Shown here: positions 37,608-45,965 of the stretch, one piece after another
Numbering within the stretch: the first letter of the stretch is position 1
How the letters are laid out: each line of letters begins with the position of its first letter
Origin: Spiribacter sp. 2438
GTDB lineage: Bacteria > Pseudomonadota > Gammaproteobacteria > Nitrococcales > Nitrococcaceae
Length of the DNA stretch: 64,000 nucleotides
NCBI RefSeq assembly: GCF_009676705.1
Contig: NZ_CP046046.1
Location: 868,001 to 932,000, forward strand
Reading direction: 5' to 3'
Made by a program: the position numbers and the translations under genes
Notes under the pieces: model-generated
What the model saw: only the letters and a program-made list of their open reading frames with translations
Told to the model about the DNA's origin: nothing
Databases searched by the model: none

Positions 37608-38296
37608 CGTTTCTGATACTGGGTGCGGCCGAACAGCTGCTCACGGGCTTCATCATCCAGCGCCGCCGGACGCGCATCGGCCAGGACTTCAAGCCCGCGG
37701 GCTACCGCAGGGCGCGCGGAAATTGTTTCATACCAGCGCTTTAGATTGGGATAGTCATCCAGATTCTGCCCCTGGTTTTCATGGGGCCGAATCCACGGAT
37801 AAGCGGCAATGTCGGCAATGGTGTAGGCGTCGGCGGCCAGCCACTCACGCTTGGCCAGTCGACGATCCATCACCCCGTAGAGCCTTGCTGCTTCATTGGT
37901 ATATCTGTCCACGGCGTAGTCGATCTGCTCGGGGGCATACTGACGGAAGTGATGGGCCTGGCCGAGCATGGGCCCCAGCCCACCCATCTGAAACATGAGC
38001 CACTCCAGGGTCTCGAAACGGCCGCGAATGTCCCGCGGCATCAGCTCGCCGGCCTTTTCGGTCAGGTAGAGCAGGATCGCCCCGGATTCGAAGATCGAGA
38101 TGGGCTGATGGCCCGGTCCCTCGCTGTCGATGATGGCCGGAATCTTGTTGTTGGGGCTGATGGTCAGGAATTCTTCGCTGAACTGATCACCCTGACCGAT
38201 GTTGATCGGGTGAGCCGTGTAAGGCAGACCCAGTTCTTCGAGGGCGATGTGGACCTTGTGTCCGTTGGGTGTCGGCCAGCTATAGACGTCGATCAT
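37604..38296 (-). CDS. yfcG: Glutathione S-transferase-like disulfide-bond oxidoreductase (YfcG type)
   Basis: 230-aa GST-fold protein with glutathione-dependent disulfide reductase activity in E. coli Yfc[44 protein letters not shown] and [19 protein letters not shown] align well with that subfamily. The ATG at 38296 with AAAGGA upstream is preferred to a start seven codons earlier. It is divergent from ispG with only 28 bp between starts. Confidence 0.9.
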   Translation of the reverse strand: MIDVYSWPTPNGHKVHIALEELGLPYTAHPINIGQGDQFSEEFLTISPNNKIPAIIDSEGPGHQPISIFESGAILLYLTEKAGELMPRDIRGRFETLEWLMFQMGGLGPMLGQAHHFRQYAPEQIDYAVDRYTNEAARLYGVMDRRLAKREWLAADAYTIADIAAYPWIRPHENQGQNLDDYPNLKRWYETISARPAVARGLEVLADARPAALDDEAREQLFGRTQYQKR

Positions 38297-38311
38297 GGCG
38301 TCGTCATCCTT

Positions 38312-38317
38312 TATCAT
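38312..38317 (+). promoter_or_regulatory. Candidate -10 box for a leaderless ispG mRNA
   Basis: TATCAT ends 7 nt before the ispG ATG, which has no Shine-Dalgarno. No good -35 is seen because the region is also the start of divergent yfcG. Low confidence on its own. Confidence 0.3.
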
Positions 38318-38324
38318 CGATGCG

Positions 38325-39566
38325 ATGGAACAGATTCCCGGATATCAGAGACGCGTTAGTGTGCCGGTGAAAGTCGGTCACGTCACGGTGGGCGGTGACG
38401 CTCCCATCGTGGTCCAGTCCATGACCAACACTGACACGGTGGATGAAATACGAACCGCCGTTCAGGTGGCGGACCTGGCCCGAGCCGGATCCGAGCTGGT
38501 GCGGATCACGGTCAATAACGAAGACGCCGCGCGGGCGGTGCCGGGCATCCGTCAACGCCTGGACGACATGGGGATCGAAGTGCCGCTGGTGGGGGATTTC
38601 CACTTCAACGGCCACAAGCTGCTGCGCGCCGTGCCCGAGTGTGGACGTGCGCTGGGCAAACTGCGGATCAACCCCGGCAATGTGGGCAAGGGCAGTCGCC
38701 GCGACCCGCAGTTCGCCGAGGTGGTGGAAATTGCCCGGGATCTCGATCGCCCTATTCGGATCGGCGTCAATTGGGGCAGCCTCGATCAGGATCTGCTGTC
38801 GCGGCTGATGGATGAAAACGCCCGCCGCCCCGATCCCGCGCCGCCGGAGGCGGTGATGCAGGACGCGGTCATCACATCCTCGCTACAAAGCGCGGAGCGC
38901 GCCGAGGCGCTGGGGCTGCGACATGACCAGATCATCATCTCCTGCAAAATGAGCCGGGTTCAGGATCTGATCAGTGTCTACAGTGATCTGGCAAAGCGTT
39001 GTGACTTTCCGCTTCATCTCGGGCTCACCGAGGCCGGCATGGGGTCCAAGGGGATCGTTGCCTCGACAGCGGCCCTGTCCGTGCTACTGCAGCAGGGGAT
39101 CGGCGACACCATCCGGATCTCTCTGACGCCGGAGCCCGGCGGGGATCGAACCCAGGAAGTAATCGTCGCCCAGGAGATTCTTCAGACCATGGGCATCCGT
39201 TCGTTTACGCCGCTGGTGGCGGCGTGCCCGGGATGCGGTCGAACCACCAGCACGTTTTTCCAGGAGCTGGCGGATGAAATCCAGTCTCACGTGCGTGAGC
39301 GCATGCCCGAATGGAGTCGCCGTTATCCCGGCGTGGAGTCCATGAGTCTGGCGGTCATGGGCTGTGTGGTGAATGGTCCCGGGGAGAGCCGCCAGGCGGA
39401 CATCGGCATCAGTCTGCCGGGCACCGGCGAAAAGCCCGTCGCCCCGGTGTATGTCGACGGAGAGAAGACCGTGACGCTCAAGGGAGAGCGCATTGCCGAC
39501 GAGTTCAAGGAAATCGTCGAGCAGTACGTGGAACGACGCTACGGCAGCGGCGCCCCCGCCGGTTAA
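38325..39566 (+). CDS. ispG: (E)-4-hydroxy-3-methylbut-2-enyl-diphosphate synthase
   Basis: [4Fe-4S] enzyme of the MEP isoprenoid pathway, 413 aa. It has [40 protein letters not shown], and cluster ligands in [11 protein letters not shown] and [19 protein letters not shown]. The start [10 protein letters not shown] fits the family. fdxA, encoding a ferredoxin able to feed electrons to such enzymes, is convergent 27 bp beyond. Confidence 0.95.
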   Translation: MEQIPGYQRRVSVPVKVGHVTVGGDAPIVVQSMTNTDTVDEIRTAVQVADLARAGSELVRITVNNEDAARAVPGIRQRLDDMGIEVPLVGDFHFNGHKLLRAVPECGRALGKLRINPGNVGKGSRRDPQFAEVVEIARDLDRPIRIGVNWGSLDQDLLSRLMDENARRPDPAPPEAVMQDAVITSSLQSAERAEALGLRHDQIIISCKMSRVQDLISVYSDLAKRCDFPLHLGLTEAGMGSKGIVASTAALSVLLQQGIGDTIRISLTPEPGGDRTQEVIVAQEILQTMGIRSFTPLVAACPGCGRTTSTFFQELADEIQSHVRERMPEWSRRYPGVESMSLAVMGCVVNGPGESRQADIGISLPGTGEKPVAPVYVDGEKTVTLKGERIADEFKEIVEQYVERRYGSGAPAG

Positions 39567-39593
39567 ATCGGGAAGGCCCGGAGGACGCGCGGC

Positions 39594-39917
39594 CTATTCC
39601 TGGAGTTCGGCTTGCTTGTCCTGAACGTCTGCCCAGCGGTCGGCATCCGGCGGCGGTGCCTCCCGTCGGTTAATGACGGGCCATTGCTGCGCCAGCCGGG
39701 CATTGATCTCCAGATAGTGCTCCTGTCCGGAAGGAACCTCGTCATCCGGATAGATGGCATCCACCGGGCATTCCGGGACACAGACGGCGCAGTCGATGCA
39801 TTCCACCGGGTCAATCACCAGGAAGTTGGGGCCGCCGTGGAAACAATCCACCGGGCACACCTCGACGCAGTCGGTGTAGCGGCAACGGATGCAGGGCTCG
39901 GTCACCACATAGGTCAT
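39594..39917 (-). CDS. fdxA: Ferredoxin FdxA ([3Fe-4S][4Fe-4S])
   Basis: 107-aa low-potential electron carrier. The N-terminal [18 protein letters not shown] and second [16 protein letters not shown] segments carry the cluster cysteines, as in the Azotobacter ferredoxin I family. Its ATG overlaps the stop of the Rrf2 regulator by 4 bp, so expression of the two is coupled. Iron-sulfur supply to neighbours such as IspG is plausible. Confidence 0.94.
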   Translation of the reverse strand: MTYVVTEPCIRCRYTDCVEVCPVDCFHGGPNFLVIDPVECIDCAVCVPECPVDAIYPDDEVPSGQEHYLEINARLAQQWPVINRREAPPPDADRWADVQDKQAELQE

Positions 39918-40399
39918 GAGCGGGGCTGCTCCGCAGGGGAATGGCGGCGGGTGGCCAGGGTGCCACAGACGTCACAGCGCCATTGACGCCCCGAGTACTG
40001 ACGCAGAATGGCGTCCCGGATCTGGGGGCGGCTGACGAAGTCAGCCAGGGTGATCTGACTGAGAAATCCGTCAATCCGCCGCCGGAGCTCCGCCCAGAGG
40101 GCGGCATCCAGCGCCGAGGCGGGGGCATTGCGGCGCCCTTCCCCATCCAGCAGCAGAATCACTTCACCAATGGAAATGACGTCGGGCTCCCGCCCGAGCC
40201 GGTAACCGCCGCCCGGACCGGGTGTTCCCACCACCAGGCCTTCACGCCGCAGTCGCCAGAAGATCTGATCAATGTAGGACATGGAAATCCCCTGGCACAC
40301 CGAGACTTCAGACAGCGGCACCGCGCCGGCATCCCGATGCATCGCCAGATGCATAAGGGCGCTGACTGCGTAACGGCTTTTGGCGGATAACCGGATCAT
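39914..40399 (-). CDS. Rrf2 family transcriptional regulator without IscR cluster cysteines
   Basis: 161-aa winged-helix regulator. [19 protein letters not shown] and [20 protein letters not shown], then [10 protein letters not shown] match IscR closely. However, the loop that carries the three [2Fe-2S] cysteines in IscR is shortened ([19 protein letters not shown], residues 82-100) and has no Cys. A C-terminal CDVC pair (Cys142, Cys145) and Cys35 remain. It lies 13 bp after thiD and overlaps fdxA, which it may regulate. It could be an apo-IscR-like or redox-sensing form. Confidence 0.9.
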   Translation of the reverse strand: MIRLSAKSRYAVSALMHLAMHRDAGAVPLSEVSVCQGISMSYIDQIFWRLRREGLVVGTPGPGGGYRLGREPDVISIGEVILLLDGEGRRNAPASALDAALWAELRRRIDGFLSQITLADFVSRPQIRDAILRQYSGRQWRCDVCGTLATRRHSPAEQPRS

Positions 40400-40412
40400 G
40401 CGGTCATTATGC

Positions 40413-41237
40413 CTACCCTGACTCGGGTTCGGATAGATCGAAGTCCGTGACCGTGTGGCCATGACGAACCGGGCCATGGCCGTTGCCCAGCGGTGTCGCC
40501 TGCTGCAAGGCAATCTGAAGATAATGACGACCCCGCGCTACGGCCTTGTCCAGGGGTAGGCCGCGGCCGATCCCCTCGGCGATGGCCGATGCGAGGGTGC
40601 AGCCGGTGCCATGGTCACATCGTGTCGGTATCCGGGGATGTCGGAACGTGGTGCAGCCCCGATCGGTGGCGAGCACGTCAACCAGCTCGTCTCCGGCCAG
40701 ATGACCGCCTTTCAAAAGAACCGCCTCGCACCCCAGTTCCCTCAGTGCCTGGGCCGCCGGCTCCATCTCCTTCTGGGCCGCGAGCCGGGTACCGAGCAGT
40801 GCCTCGGCCTCCGGCACGTTCGGGGTCATCAGGGCGGCGCCGGGGACAAGACGGCTGCGCAAGCGCTCCACGGCCTCCTCGCTGACCAGGCGATCCCCAC
40901 TCTGGGCCACCATGACCGGGTCCACCACGCGGGGCACCGTCGGCGCCATCTCCTCGAGACAGGTCGCCACGACATCGATCACCGTCGGTGAGTGGAGCAT
41001 CCCGGTTTTGATGCAGTCGGCGCCCAGATCCGTCAGCACGGAGCTGATCTGTGCCCGAATGAAGCCCTCGGGGACCCCCATCACCTCCTGGACGCCAAGG
41101 GTGTTCTGCGCTGTCAGGGCGGTGATGGCCGTCATGCCATATCCCCCCAGCGCCATGGTGGTCTTGAGGTCGGCCTGAATGCCGGCACCGCCTCCCGAAT
41201 CAGAACCGGCGATAATCAGTACCCGGGATGGTGTCAC
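40413..41237 (-). CDS. thiD: Hydroxymethylpyrimidine/phosphomethylpyrimidine kinase
   Basis: Phosphorylates HMP and HMP-P for thiamine synthesis, 274 aa. ribokinase fold with LIIAGSDSGGGAGIQADLK at the start, DPVMVAQSGDRL, VLLKGGHL, and the anion hole/catalytic GTGCTLASAIAEG. It overlaps the upstream AMP-ligase by 4 bp. No thiE or thiamine riboswitch is seen here. Confidence 0.94.
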   Translation of the reverse strand: MTPSRVLIIAGSDSGGGAGIQADLKTTMALGGYGMTAITALTAQNTLGVQEVMGVPEGFIRAQISSVLTDLGADCIKTGMLHSPTVIDVVATCLEEMAPTVPRVVDPVMVAQSGDRLVSEEAVERLRSRLVPGAALMTPNVPEAEALLGTRLAAQKEMEPAAQALRELGCEAVLLKGGHLAGDELVDVLATDRGCTTFRHPRIPTRCDHGTGCTLASAIAEGIGRGLPLDKAVARGRHYLQIALQQATPLGNGHGPVRHGHTVTDFDLSEPESG

Positions 41238-42820
41238 TTCGTTGTCTCCTGAGGATTGTGCAGATGGGCCGCCTGCGCGGCACGACGATCCAGCTTACCC
41301 GCGCCGGTGAGTGGCAGCGTATCCACCAGGCGGATGGCAGCCGGGCATTTGTAACTGGCCAGCCGCTCCCGCAGCCAGGCGGACAGTTCCGCCGTGGACA
41401 ATTCACTCTCGGTGGCAGTGGTCACCCAGGCCACCGGGCGCTGGCCCCAGGTGGGATCCGAAACGCCGAACACCAGCGCGCCGGCAACCCGGGGGTGGGC
41501 CTGTAATGCAGCCTCCAACTCCTCGGCGGCAATGTTTTCGCCACCGCTCAGGATCACGTTGTCCAGTCGACCGAGGATTTCCACCTGATGCGCGTCGACT
41601 TCGCATGCCAAGTCGCCGGTGCGCACCCAGCCATCGTCGGTCAGGCGCTCGGTGGTCGCCGTCTCATCGTCCACATAACCCTCGAAGGTATGAGGACTGC
41701 GGAGTTGCAGTTCGCCGGGTTGGCCCGCGGCCACCGAGTGATCAGAGCCCGGAGCGACAATCCGGAAATCGCAGTGGAAGAGACCGCCTCCGACGCGGCG
41801 GTGGGTCGCTCGCAGCTGGCTGAGGCTCTCGCCGTCCCGGCTGCGCGCAAAATTGGAGGGTCCGGCCTCGGTGAGCCCGTAGGCCTGGCTTACCGGAATG
41901 CCCCGCTCGAGAAAGGGATCCATGCTCTCCGGGGCACAGGGGCCGCCGGCGGTGGTGATGCCCGTGAGGCTGGTGAGATCGGTGTCGGCAAACGTCGGTG
42001 AGCGGCTCATGGCCTGCAGCATGGCCTCCACGGCGCCGAAATGGTTCACCTGGTAACAGGGAATGCAGGCCAGCGCCGCCTCGGGGTCAAACCGCGCCTG
42101 CAACACGACGCAACCGCCGCCGTACAGAACCGGGACCACGGTATTCCAGCCGCCCACATGAAAAAACGGGAACAACACCAGTTCCCGACGGTTGCCCAGA
42201 CCATCCGGGCTGGCCGCCAGCAGCTCCACCGCGTTCCAGACCATCTGTCGATGGCTGATGCGGCAGAGCTTCGGTAATCCGGTGCTGCCGCCGGTGTGGA
42301 CGATCATCGCGGTATCTGCCAACGCCAGTGGCTGGTTGATTGCCTCGTTCCGGCTCGGCTCGGACGGGGAGCTGTCCGGGGTACTCATCCCTTCAAGCAA
42401 TATCGCGGGGCGACCGGGCGCGAACTCACTTAGCGCCTCGACATAAGCCGCCCGCCCGACGTCGTGAAAAACCCCGACCGGTTGAAGCCGGTTTAGCAAT
42501 GAACCCGCTTCAGCCGCGGCCAGGCGATGACTGACGGGGGCAAGTACCGCCCCGAGCTTGCCACAGGCGAGAAAGAGCTCCAGCGCCTCCAGACGGTTGT
42601 CGCTGATCAGCGCAATCACGTCACCCACACCAACCGAGTGCTGATTCCTTAGCCAGTAAGCGCGTCGGGTGGCCCGTTCATCGAGGTCGGCAAAAGATAA
42701 CGAGCGATCATTGTCGGCATCGATCACTGCCAGGCGCCCTGGAGAAAGGGCTCGCCGCCGGCCGGCCCAGTCGCCCACCCAGTTCATGGGCTGGCGATCA
42801 TGGTCGATGGGAGTATTCAT
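41234..42820 (-). CDS. Class I adenylate-forming (acyl-CoA synthetase-like) enzyme
   Basis: 528-aa AMP-binding enzyme. Core motifs are IVHTGGSTGLPKL (A3), QAYGLTEAGPSNF (A5), DDGWVRTGDLA (A7), GRLDNVILSGGENIAAEELE (A8) and the catalytic Lys in PLTGAGKLDRR (A10). It activates a carboxylic acid as acyl-AMP, probably then to a CoA thioester. It resembles MenE and medium-chain acyl-CoA ligases but no men gene or acyl partner is nearby. The start (42820) could also be ATG 42787. It is coupled to thiD. Confidence 0.85.
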   Translation of the reverse strand: MNTPIDHDRQPMNWVGDWAGRRRALSPGRLAVIDADNDRSLSFADLDERATRRAYWLRNQHSVGVGDVIALISDNRLEALELFLACGKLGAVLAPVSHRLAAAEAGSLLNRLQPVGVFHDVGRAAYVEALSEFAPGRPAILLEGMSTPDSSPSEPSRNEAINQPLALADTAMIVHTGGSTGLPKLCRISHRQMVWNAVELLAASPDGLGNRRELVLFPFFHVGGWNTVVPVLYGGGCVVLQARFDPEAALACIPCYQVNHFGAVEAMLQAMSRSPTFADTDLTSLTGITTAGGPCAPESMDPFLERGIPVSQAYGLTEAGPSNFARSRDGESLSQLRATHRRVGGGLFHCDFRIVAPGSDHSVAAGQPGELQLRSPHTFEGYVDDETATTERLTDDGWVRTGDLACEVDAHQVEILGRLDNVILSGGENIAAEELEAALQAHPRVAGALVFGVSDPTWGQRPVAWVTTATESELSTAELSAWLRERLASYKCPAAIRLVDTLPLTGAGKLDRRAAQAAHLHNPQETTK

Positions 42821-42850
42821 GGTTGGATCCGATTCCAGCAGAATAGCGGC

Positions 42851-43645
42851 ATGCAGTACAACCAGCTTATCGACATCGGCGTCAATCTGACCCACAGACG
42901 CTTCGCGGATGATCGGGGCGCGGTGATTGAGCGGGCCCTGGCCGCCGGTGTTCACCGCATGATCGCCACCGGCGTGACGCTGGCGGAGTCCCGGGCGGCG
43001 CTCTCACTGGCGGCGGAGTATCCGAACGTTCTGTCCGCGACCGCCGGCGTCCATCCCCATCATGCCAGCGAGTGGACCGGCGACAGCGAGGCCGAACTGG
43101 CAGAACTGCTTGCGATGCCCCGCGCCGTGGCGGCGGGAGAGACCGGACTCGACTACAACCGGGATTTCTCTCCCCGGGATGCCCAGCGGCGGGCATTTGA
43201 GGCCCAGTTGAGCCTGGCGGCGGCGCATAACCGGCCGGCTTTCCTGCATCATCGAGACGCGGAATCGGATTTTCTGGCCATCCTCAAAGAGCAGCGTGAC
43301 GGCCTGAGCGCGGCGGTGCTGCACTGCTTTACCGGCGATCGGGCTTTTCTGTACCGATGCCTGGACCTTGATCTGCATATTGGCGTGACGGGCTGGGTCT
43401 GTGACAGCCGTCGGGGCACTGATCTGCGGGCCTGTGTCGCCAGCATTCCGGAAGACCGGCTGATGATTGAGACCGACGCCCCCTTCCTCCTGCCCGCGGA
43501 CTTGCCGGAGAAACCACCCAAGCGTCGCAATGAGCCGGCCTTCCTGCCCCACGTCCTCGAGACGGTGGCCGATCTTCGGTCTGATGACCCCCACTCCCTG
43601 GCAATGCGAACGTCGGCGAACGCCCGACGTTTGTTCGCGCTCTAG
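42851..43645 (+). CDS. tatD: TatD family deoxyribonuclease
   Basis: 264-aa 3'-5' exodeoxyribonuclease/metal hydrolase. MQYNQLIDIGVNLTHRRF, TAGVHPHHASEW, GETGLDYNRDFSPRDAQ, FLHHRDAE, LHCFTG, GVTGWVCDSRRG, and IETDAPFLLPADLPEKP closely match E. coli TatD rather than YcfH. It is unlinked to tatABC here. The stop interlocks with convergent dusA at CTAG. Confidence 0.93.
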   Translation: MQYNQLIDIGVNLTHRRFADDRGAVIERALAAGVHRMIATGVTLAESRAALSLAAEYPNVLSATAGVHPHHASEWTGDSEAELAELLAMPRAVAAGETGLDYNRDFSPRDAQRRAFEAQLSLAAAHNRPAFLHHRDAESDFLAILKEQRDGLSAAVLHCFTGDRAFLYRCLDLDLHIGVTGWVCDSRRGTDLRACVASIPEDRLMIETDAPFLLPADLPEKPPKRRNEPAFLPHVLETVADLRSDDPHSLAMRTSANARRLFAL

Positions 43646-44676
43646 CGGGCGGCGGTGGCTGCAGCGGCTTCCGGCGCCTCGGCGCGGCGTGCCATAACCG
43701 CTCGCCATTGAGCCAGGGCATCATCGATAACGCCCGGCCCGGCACCTGGCCGTGCGGCGCCCTCGCTGAGCGCGCGTCTCCAGACTCTGGCACCGGGCAG
43801 TCCCTGGAAAAGGCCGCTGAGATGTCGAGTGAACCGGGATATGGGGACGCCGGGTCGGTGCTGCCGGACCACGTAATCCCGATAGTGCCGGGCCACTTCC
43901 ACCCGATCGGGGATCGCCGCTTTGGTATCGGCGAAAATCCGGCGATCGGCGAAGGCCAGTAACCAGGGGTTGTGATAAGCCTCGCGGCCAACCATGACGC
44001 CATCCAGGGTTTGCAGCCATTCGCCGCACGTCTCCAGATCGCGGATGCCGCCGTTCAGGACCAGGGGCAACTCGGGGAAATCCGCCTTCAGTGCCGCCAC
44101 GCGGTCATAACGCAGGGGCGGAATCTCGCGGTTCTGCTTGGGCGAGAGGCCATTCAGCCATGCCTTGCGGGCGTGAACGATGAGCGCGCTGACCCCGGCG
44201 GCCAGCACCGATTCGGTGAAATGGCATAGCTGCGAATAATCGTCATCGTGATCTACCCCGATACGGCATTTCACGGTCACGGGGCGATCGGTTTCTTCCC
44301 GCATGGCTCGAACCAGATCGCCCACCAGGGCCGGCTCCCTCATCAGGCAGGCGCCAAACCGCCCGGAACGGACCCGCTCACTGGGGCAGCCTACATTGAG
44401 GTTGATTTCATCGTATCCCCACCGGGTGCCCAGCCGTGTCCCGTACGCCAGTTGCTCCACATCGGCTCCTCCCAACTGAAGGGCCACCGGGCGCTCCGAG
44501 GGATCGCCGCTGAGGAATCGGGCTGGATCGTTGTGCCACAGGGCCTGGGCCGGGACCATTTCGGTATAGAGCCGGGTGTGCCGACTGATCAGTCGCAGCA
44601 GATACCGGCAGGCCGGGTCGGTCCAGTCCATCATCGGGGCCACGCTGAGGCGCAAATCCATGGGGCTGATTGGCAT
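43642..44676 (-). CDS. dusA: tRNA-dihydrouridine(20/20a) synthase DusA
   Basis: 344-aa FMN enzyme, the second dihydrouridine synthase in the window. LRLSVAPMMDWTDPACRYLL, NLNVGCPSERVRSGRFGACLM (catalytic Cys) and IVHARKAWLNGLSPK, the latter specific to DusA. DGVMVGREAY and the C-terminal helical domain follow. GGAT precedes the ATG; an in-frame ATG five codons later is possible. It is divergent from the glutaredoxin-like gene. Confidence 0.95.
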   Translation of the reverse strand: MPISPMDLRLSVAPMMDWTDPACRYLLRLISRHTRLYTEMVPAQALWHNDPARFLSGDPSERPVALQLGGADVEQLAYGTRLGTRWGYDEINLNVGCPSERVRSGRFGACLMREPALVGDLVRAMREETDRPVTVKCRIGVDHDDDYSQLCHFTESVLAAGVSALIVHARKAWLNGLSPKQNREIPPLRYDRVAALKADFPELPLVLNGGIRDLETCGEWLQTLDGVMVGREAYHNPWLLAFADRRIFADTKAAIPDRVEVARHYRDYVVRQHRPGVPISRFTRHLSGLFQGLPGARVWRRALSEGAARPGAGPGVIDDALAQWRAVMARRAEAPEAAAATAAR

Positions 44677-44735
44677 TGCTTATCCGGGGTACTATTTCCT
44701 GCAGAACGGGCAGAGGTTATCACGGGGCGCTCAGC

Positions 44736-44978
44736 GTGAAGGTCATGCATTTCTACACCACGGAAGGCTGTCGGCTTTGTGACGAGGCACTGCAATGGGT
44801 CATTCCGATCATGGAACGGCTGAGTGTGAAACTCGAGGTGATCGAAATTATGGATGAGGCGTCGCTGGAAAAAGCCTACGGGGAGCGGATTCCGGTGCTG
44901 GCGTGGTCCCATGGTGCGGAATCGCTGGATTGGCCTTTTGATCGTGCTGCCGTCTACCGCTTTGGGATGCACTCATGA
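44736..44978 (+). CDS. Glutaredoxin-like (DUF836) thiol protein
   Basis: 80-aa thioredoxin-fold protein with an early MHFYTTEGCRLCDEALQWV motif containing a CRLC dithiol, followed by the cis-Pro segment ERIPVLAWS. It lacks a signal peptide. The start is uncertain: GTG 44736 with GGGG upstream, or ATG 44745. It overlaps the following exported L,D-transpeptidase by 4 bp. The substrate is unknown; the catalytic Cys of the partner is a tempting but unproven target. Confidence 0.85.
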   Translation: MKVMHFYTTEGCRLCDEALQWVIPIMERLSVKLEVIEIMDEASLEKAYGERIPVLAWSHGAESLDWPFDRAAVYRFGMHS

Positions 44979-45538
44979 AACGCGGATGGTGCCGGATACG
45001 GCTATTGGCTTGCCTCGGCATCATGTTGGCCGCCCCCCCAGGCATGGCGGCTTACGACGGCATCTGGGTCCATGTGGACACCAATCAGTCCGTGACCGAG
45101 GTCCGGCGCGGGGACCAGTCCCTGCTGGTCCTCGACCACGTGGCTTTTGGCCGCGGCGGGTTTGAAGAGGTCCGGCTGCGGGGCAGTCATCAAACACCCC
45201 TTGGTGAATTCCGGATTAACCGCATCAATCGTCAGAGCCGCTTCCATATTTTTCTTGGCATTGACTATCCCCGCCGTACCCATCTGGACGAGGCCCTCGC
45301 GCGAGGTCTCATCGATCAGAGCCAGCACCGTGAGGCCGTGGCCTACGTGGAGCGCAACGGTTACGTCTCCCAGGTCGGTCCCCTCGGCGGCCATTTGGGT
45401 TTCCACGGGATTGGGGCCGGCGACCCGGATATCCATGACCGTTTCCACTGGACTCAGGGATGCATCGCGATGACCAATGAACAGGTCGAGGCGTTCTATG
45501 AATTCGTTGACGTGGGTACACCGGTGGTTATTGAGTAG
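44975..45538 (+). CDS. L,D-transpeptidase (YkuD) with signal peptide
   Basis: 187-aa exported enzyme. The signal peptide is residues 1-25 (CRIRLLACLGIMLAAPPGMA). The YkuD motif reads FHGIGAGDPDIHDRFHWTQG followed by CIAM, with His, Gly and the nucleophile Cys. SHQTPLGEFRINR is the substrate-loop region. Such enzymes attach Braun lipoprotein to peptidoglycan or form 3-3 crosslinks. The lpp-like gene lies 124 bp downstream on the same strand. Confidence 0.88.
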   Translation: MKRGWCRIRLLACLGIMLAAPPGMAAYDGIWVHVDTNQSVTEVRRGDQSLLVLDHVAFGRGGFEEVRLRGSHQTPLGEFRINRINRQSRFHIFLGIDYPRRTHLDEALARGLIDQSQHREAVAYVERNGYVSQVGPLGGHLGFHGIGAGDPDIHDRFHWTQGCIAMTNEQVEAFYEFVDVGTPVVIE

Positions 45539-45624
45539 CCGCGGGAGGGGTTGAAACGTTTCGGGGGAAGCGTAATCATGCGTCGGACGCGAGCGGTGAG
45601 CGAAATTCGCCGCCCCGGTCAATG

Positions 45625-45647
45625 CGATTGCAATCGATAAGTATCGA
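45625..45647. repeat. Overlapping palindromes in the lpp leader
   Basis: CGATTGCAATCG (45625-45636) is a perfect 12-bp palindrome and overlaps TCGATA-AG-TATCGA (45634-45647), just upstream of the lpp-like gene's AGGAG. Another palindrome, GAAACGTTTC, is at 45553-45562. They may be operators or mRNA stems stabilising an abundant lipoprotein message. Confidence 0.4.
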
Positions 45648-45662
45648 AACAGGAGTTTAATA

Positions 45663-45914
45663 ATGAGTCATTCGCTGAAAACGCTGCTCAAGCTGACTGC
45701 AGCCAGCGCCGCTCTGGCCCTGCTGGTAGGCTGTGCCGCCCAGCAGGCCGAGATTGATGAGGTTCGTTCCATGGCCGAAGCCGCCATGGATGAAGCCAGT
45801 GCCGCCCGCTTCACGGCTGAGGGTGCCGAGATGGCTGCCAGCCGCGCCCAGGACACGGCAGACGAGAACAGCGAGAAGATCGATCGCATGTTCGAGCGGT
45901 CGATGTACAAGTAA
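45663..45914 (+). CDS. lpp: Lpp-like (Braun-type/OprI) outer-membrane lipoprotein
   Basis: 83-aa lipoprotein. A signal peptide ends in the lipobox LLVGC with lipid-anchored Cys23. The mature protein is an Ala-rich heptad coiled coil (AEAAMDEASAARFTAEGAEM) like Lpp/OprI. It ends ERSMYK, and a C-terminal Lys is the residue that L,D-transpeptidases link to meso-DAP. AGGAG lies 7 nt before ATG. A strong terminator follows. Flanked by two L,D-transpeptidases, it is very likely their substrate. Confidence 0.9.
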   Translation: MSHSLKTLLKLTAASAALALLVGCAAQQAEIDEVRSMAEAAMDEASAARFTAEGAEMAASRAQDTADENSEKIDRMFERSMYK

Positions 45915-45933
45915 GCAGGGTTCACTCTGCATG

Positions 45934-45962
45934 AAAAGCCCCGCTCCGGCGGGGCTTTTTTT
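45934..45962 (+). terminator. Strong intrinsic terminator after the lpp-like gene
   Basis: AAAAGCCCCGC, loop TCCG and GCGGGGCTTTT form an 11-bp stem followed by seven T in total. It is also a reasonable stem for the convergent gene ending at 45966, where it leaves a shorter T tract. Confidence 0.92.
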
Positions 45963-45965
45963 GTC

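Noticed and set aside
5305-43645. The two TatD-family genes (5305-6093 and 42851-43645) as a recent duplication
   Set aside because: They match different ancient subfamilies (YcfH and TatD) and share only the family motifs.
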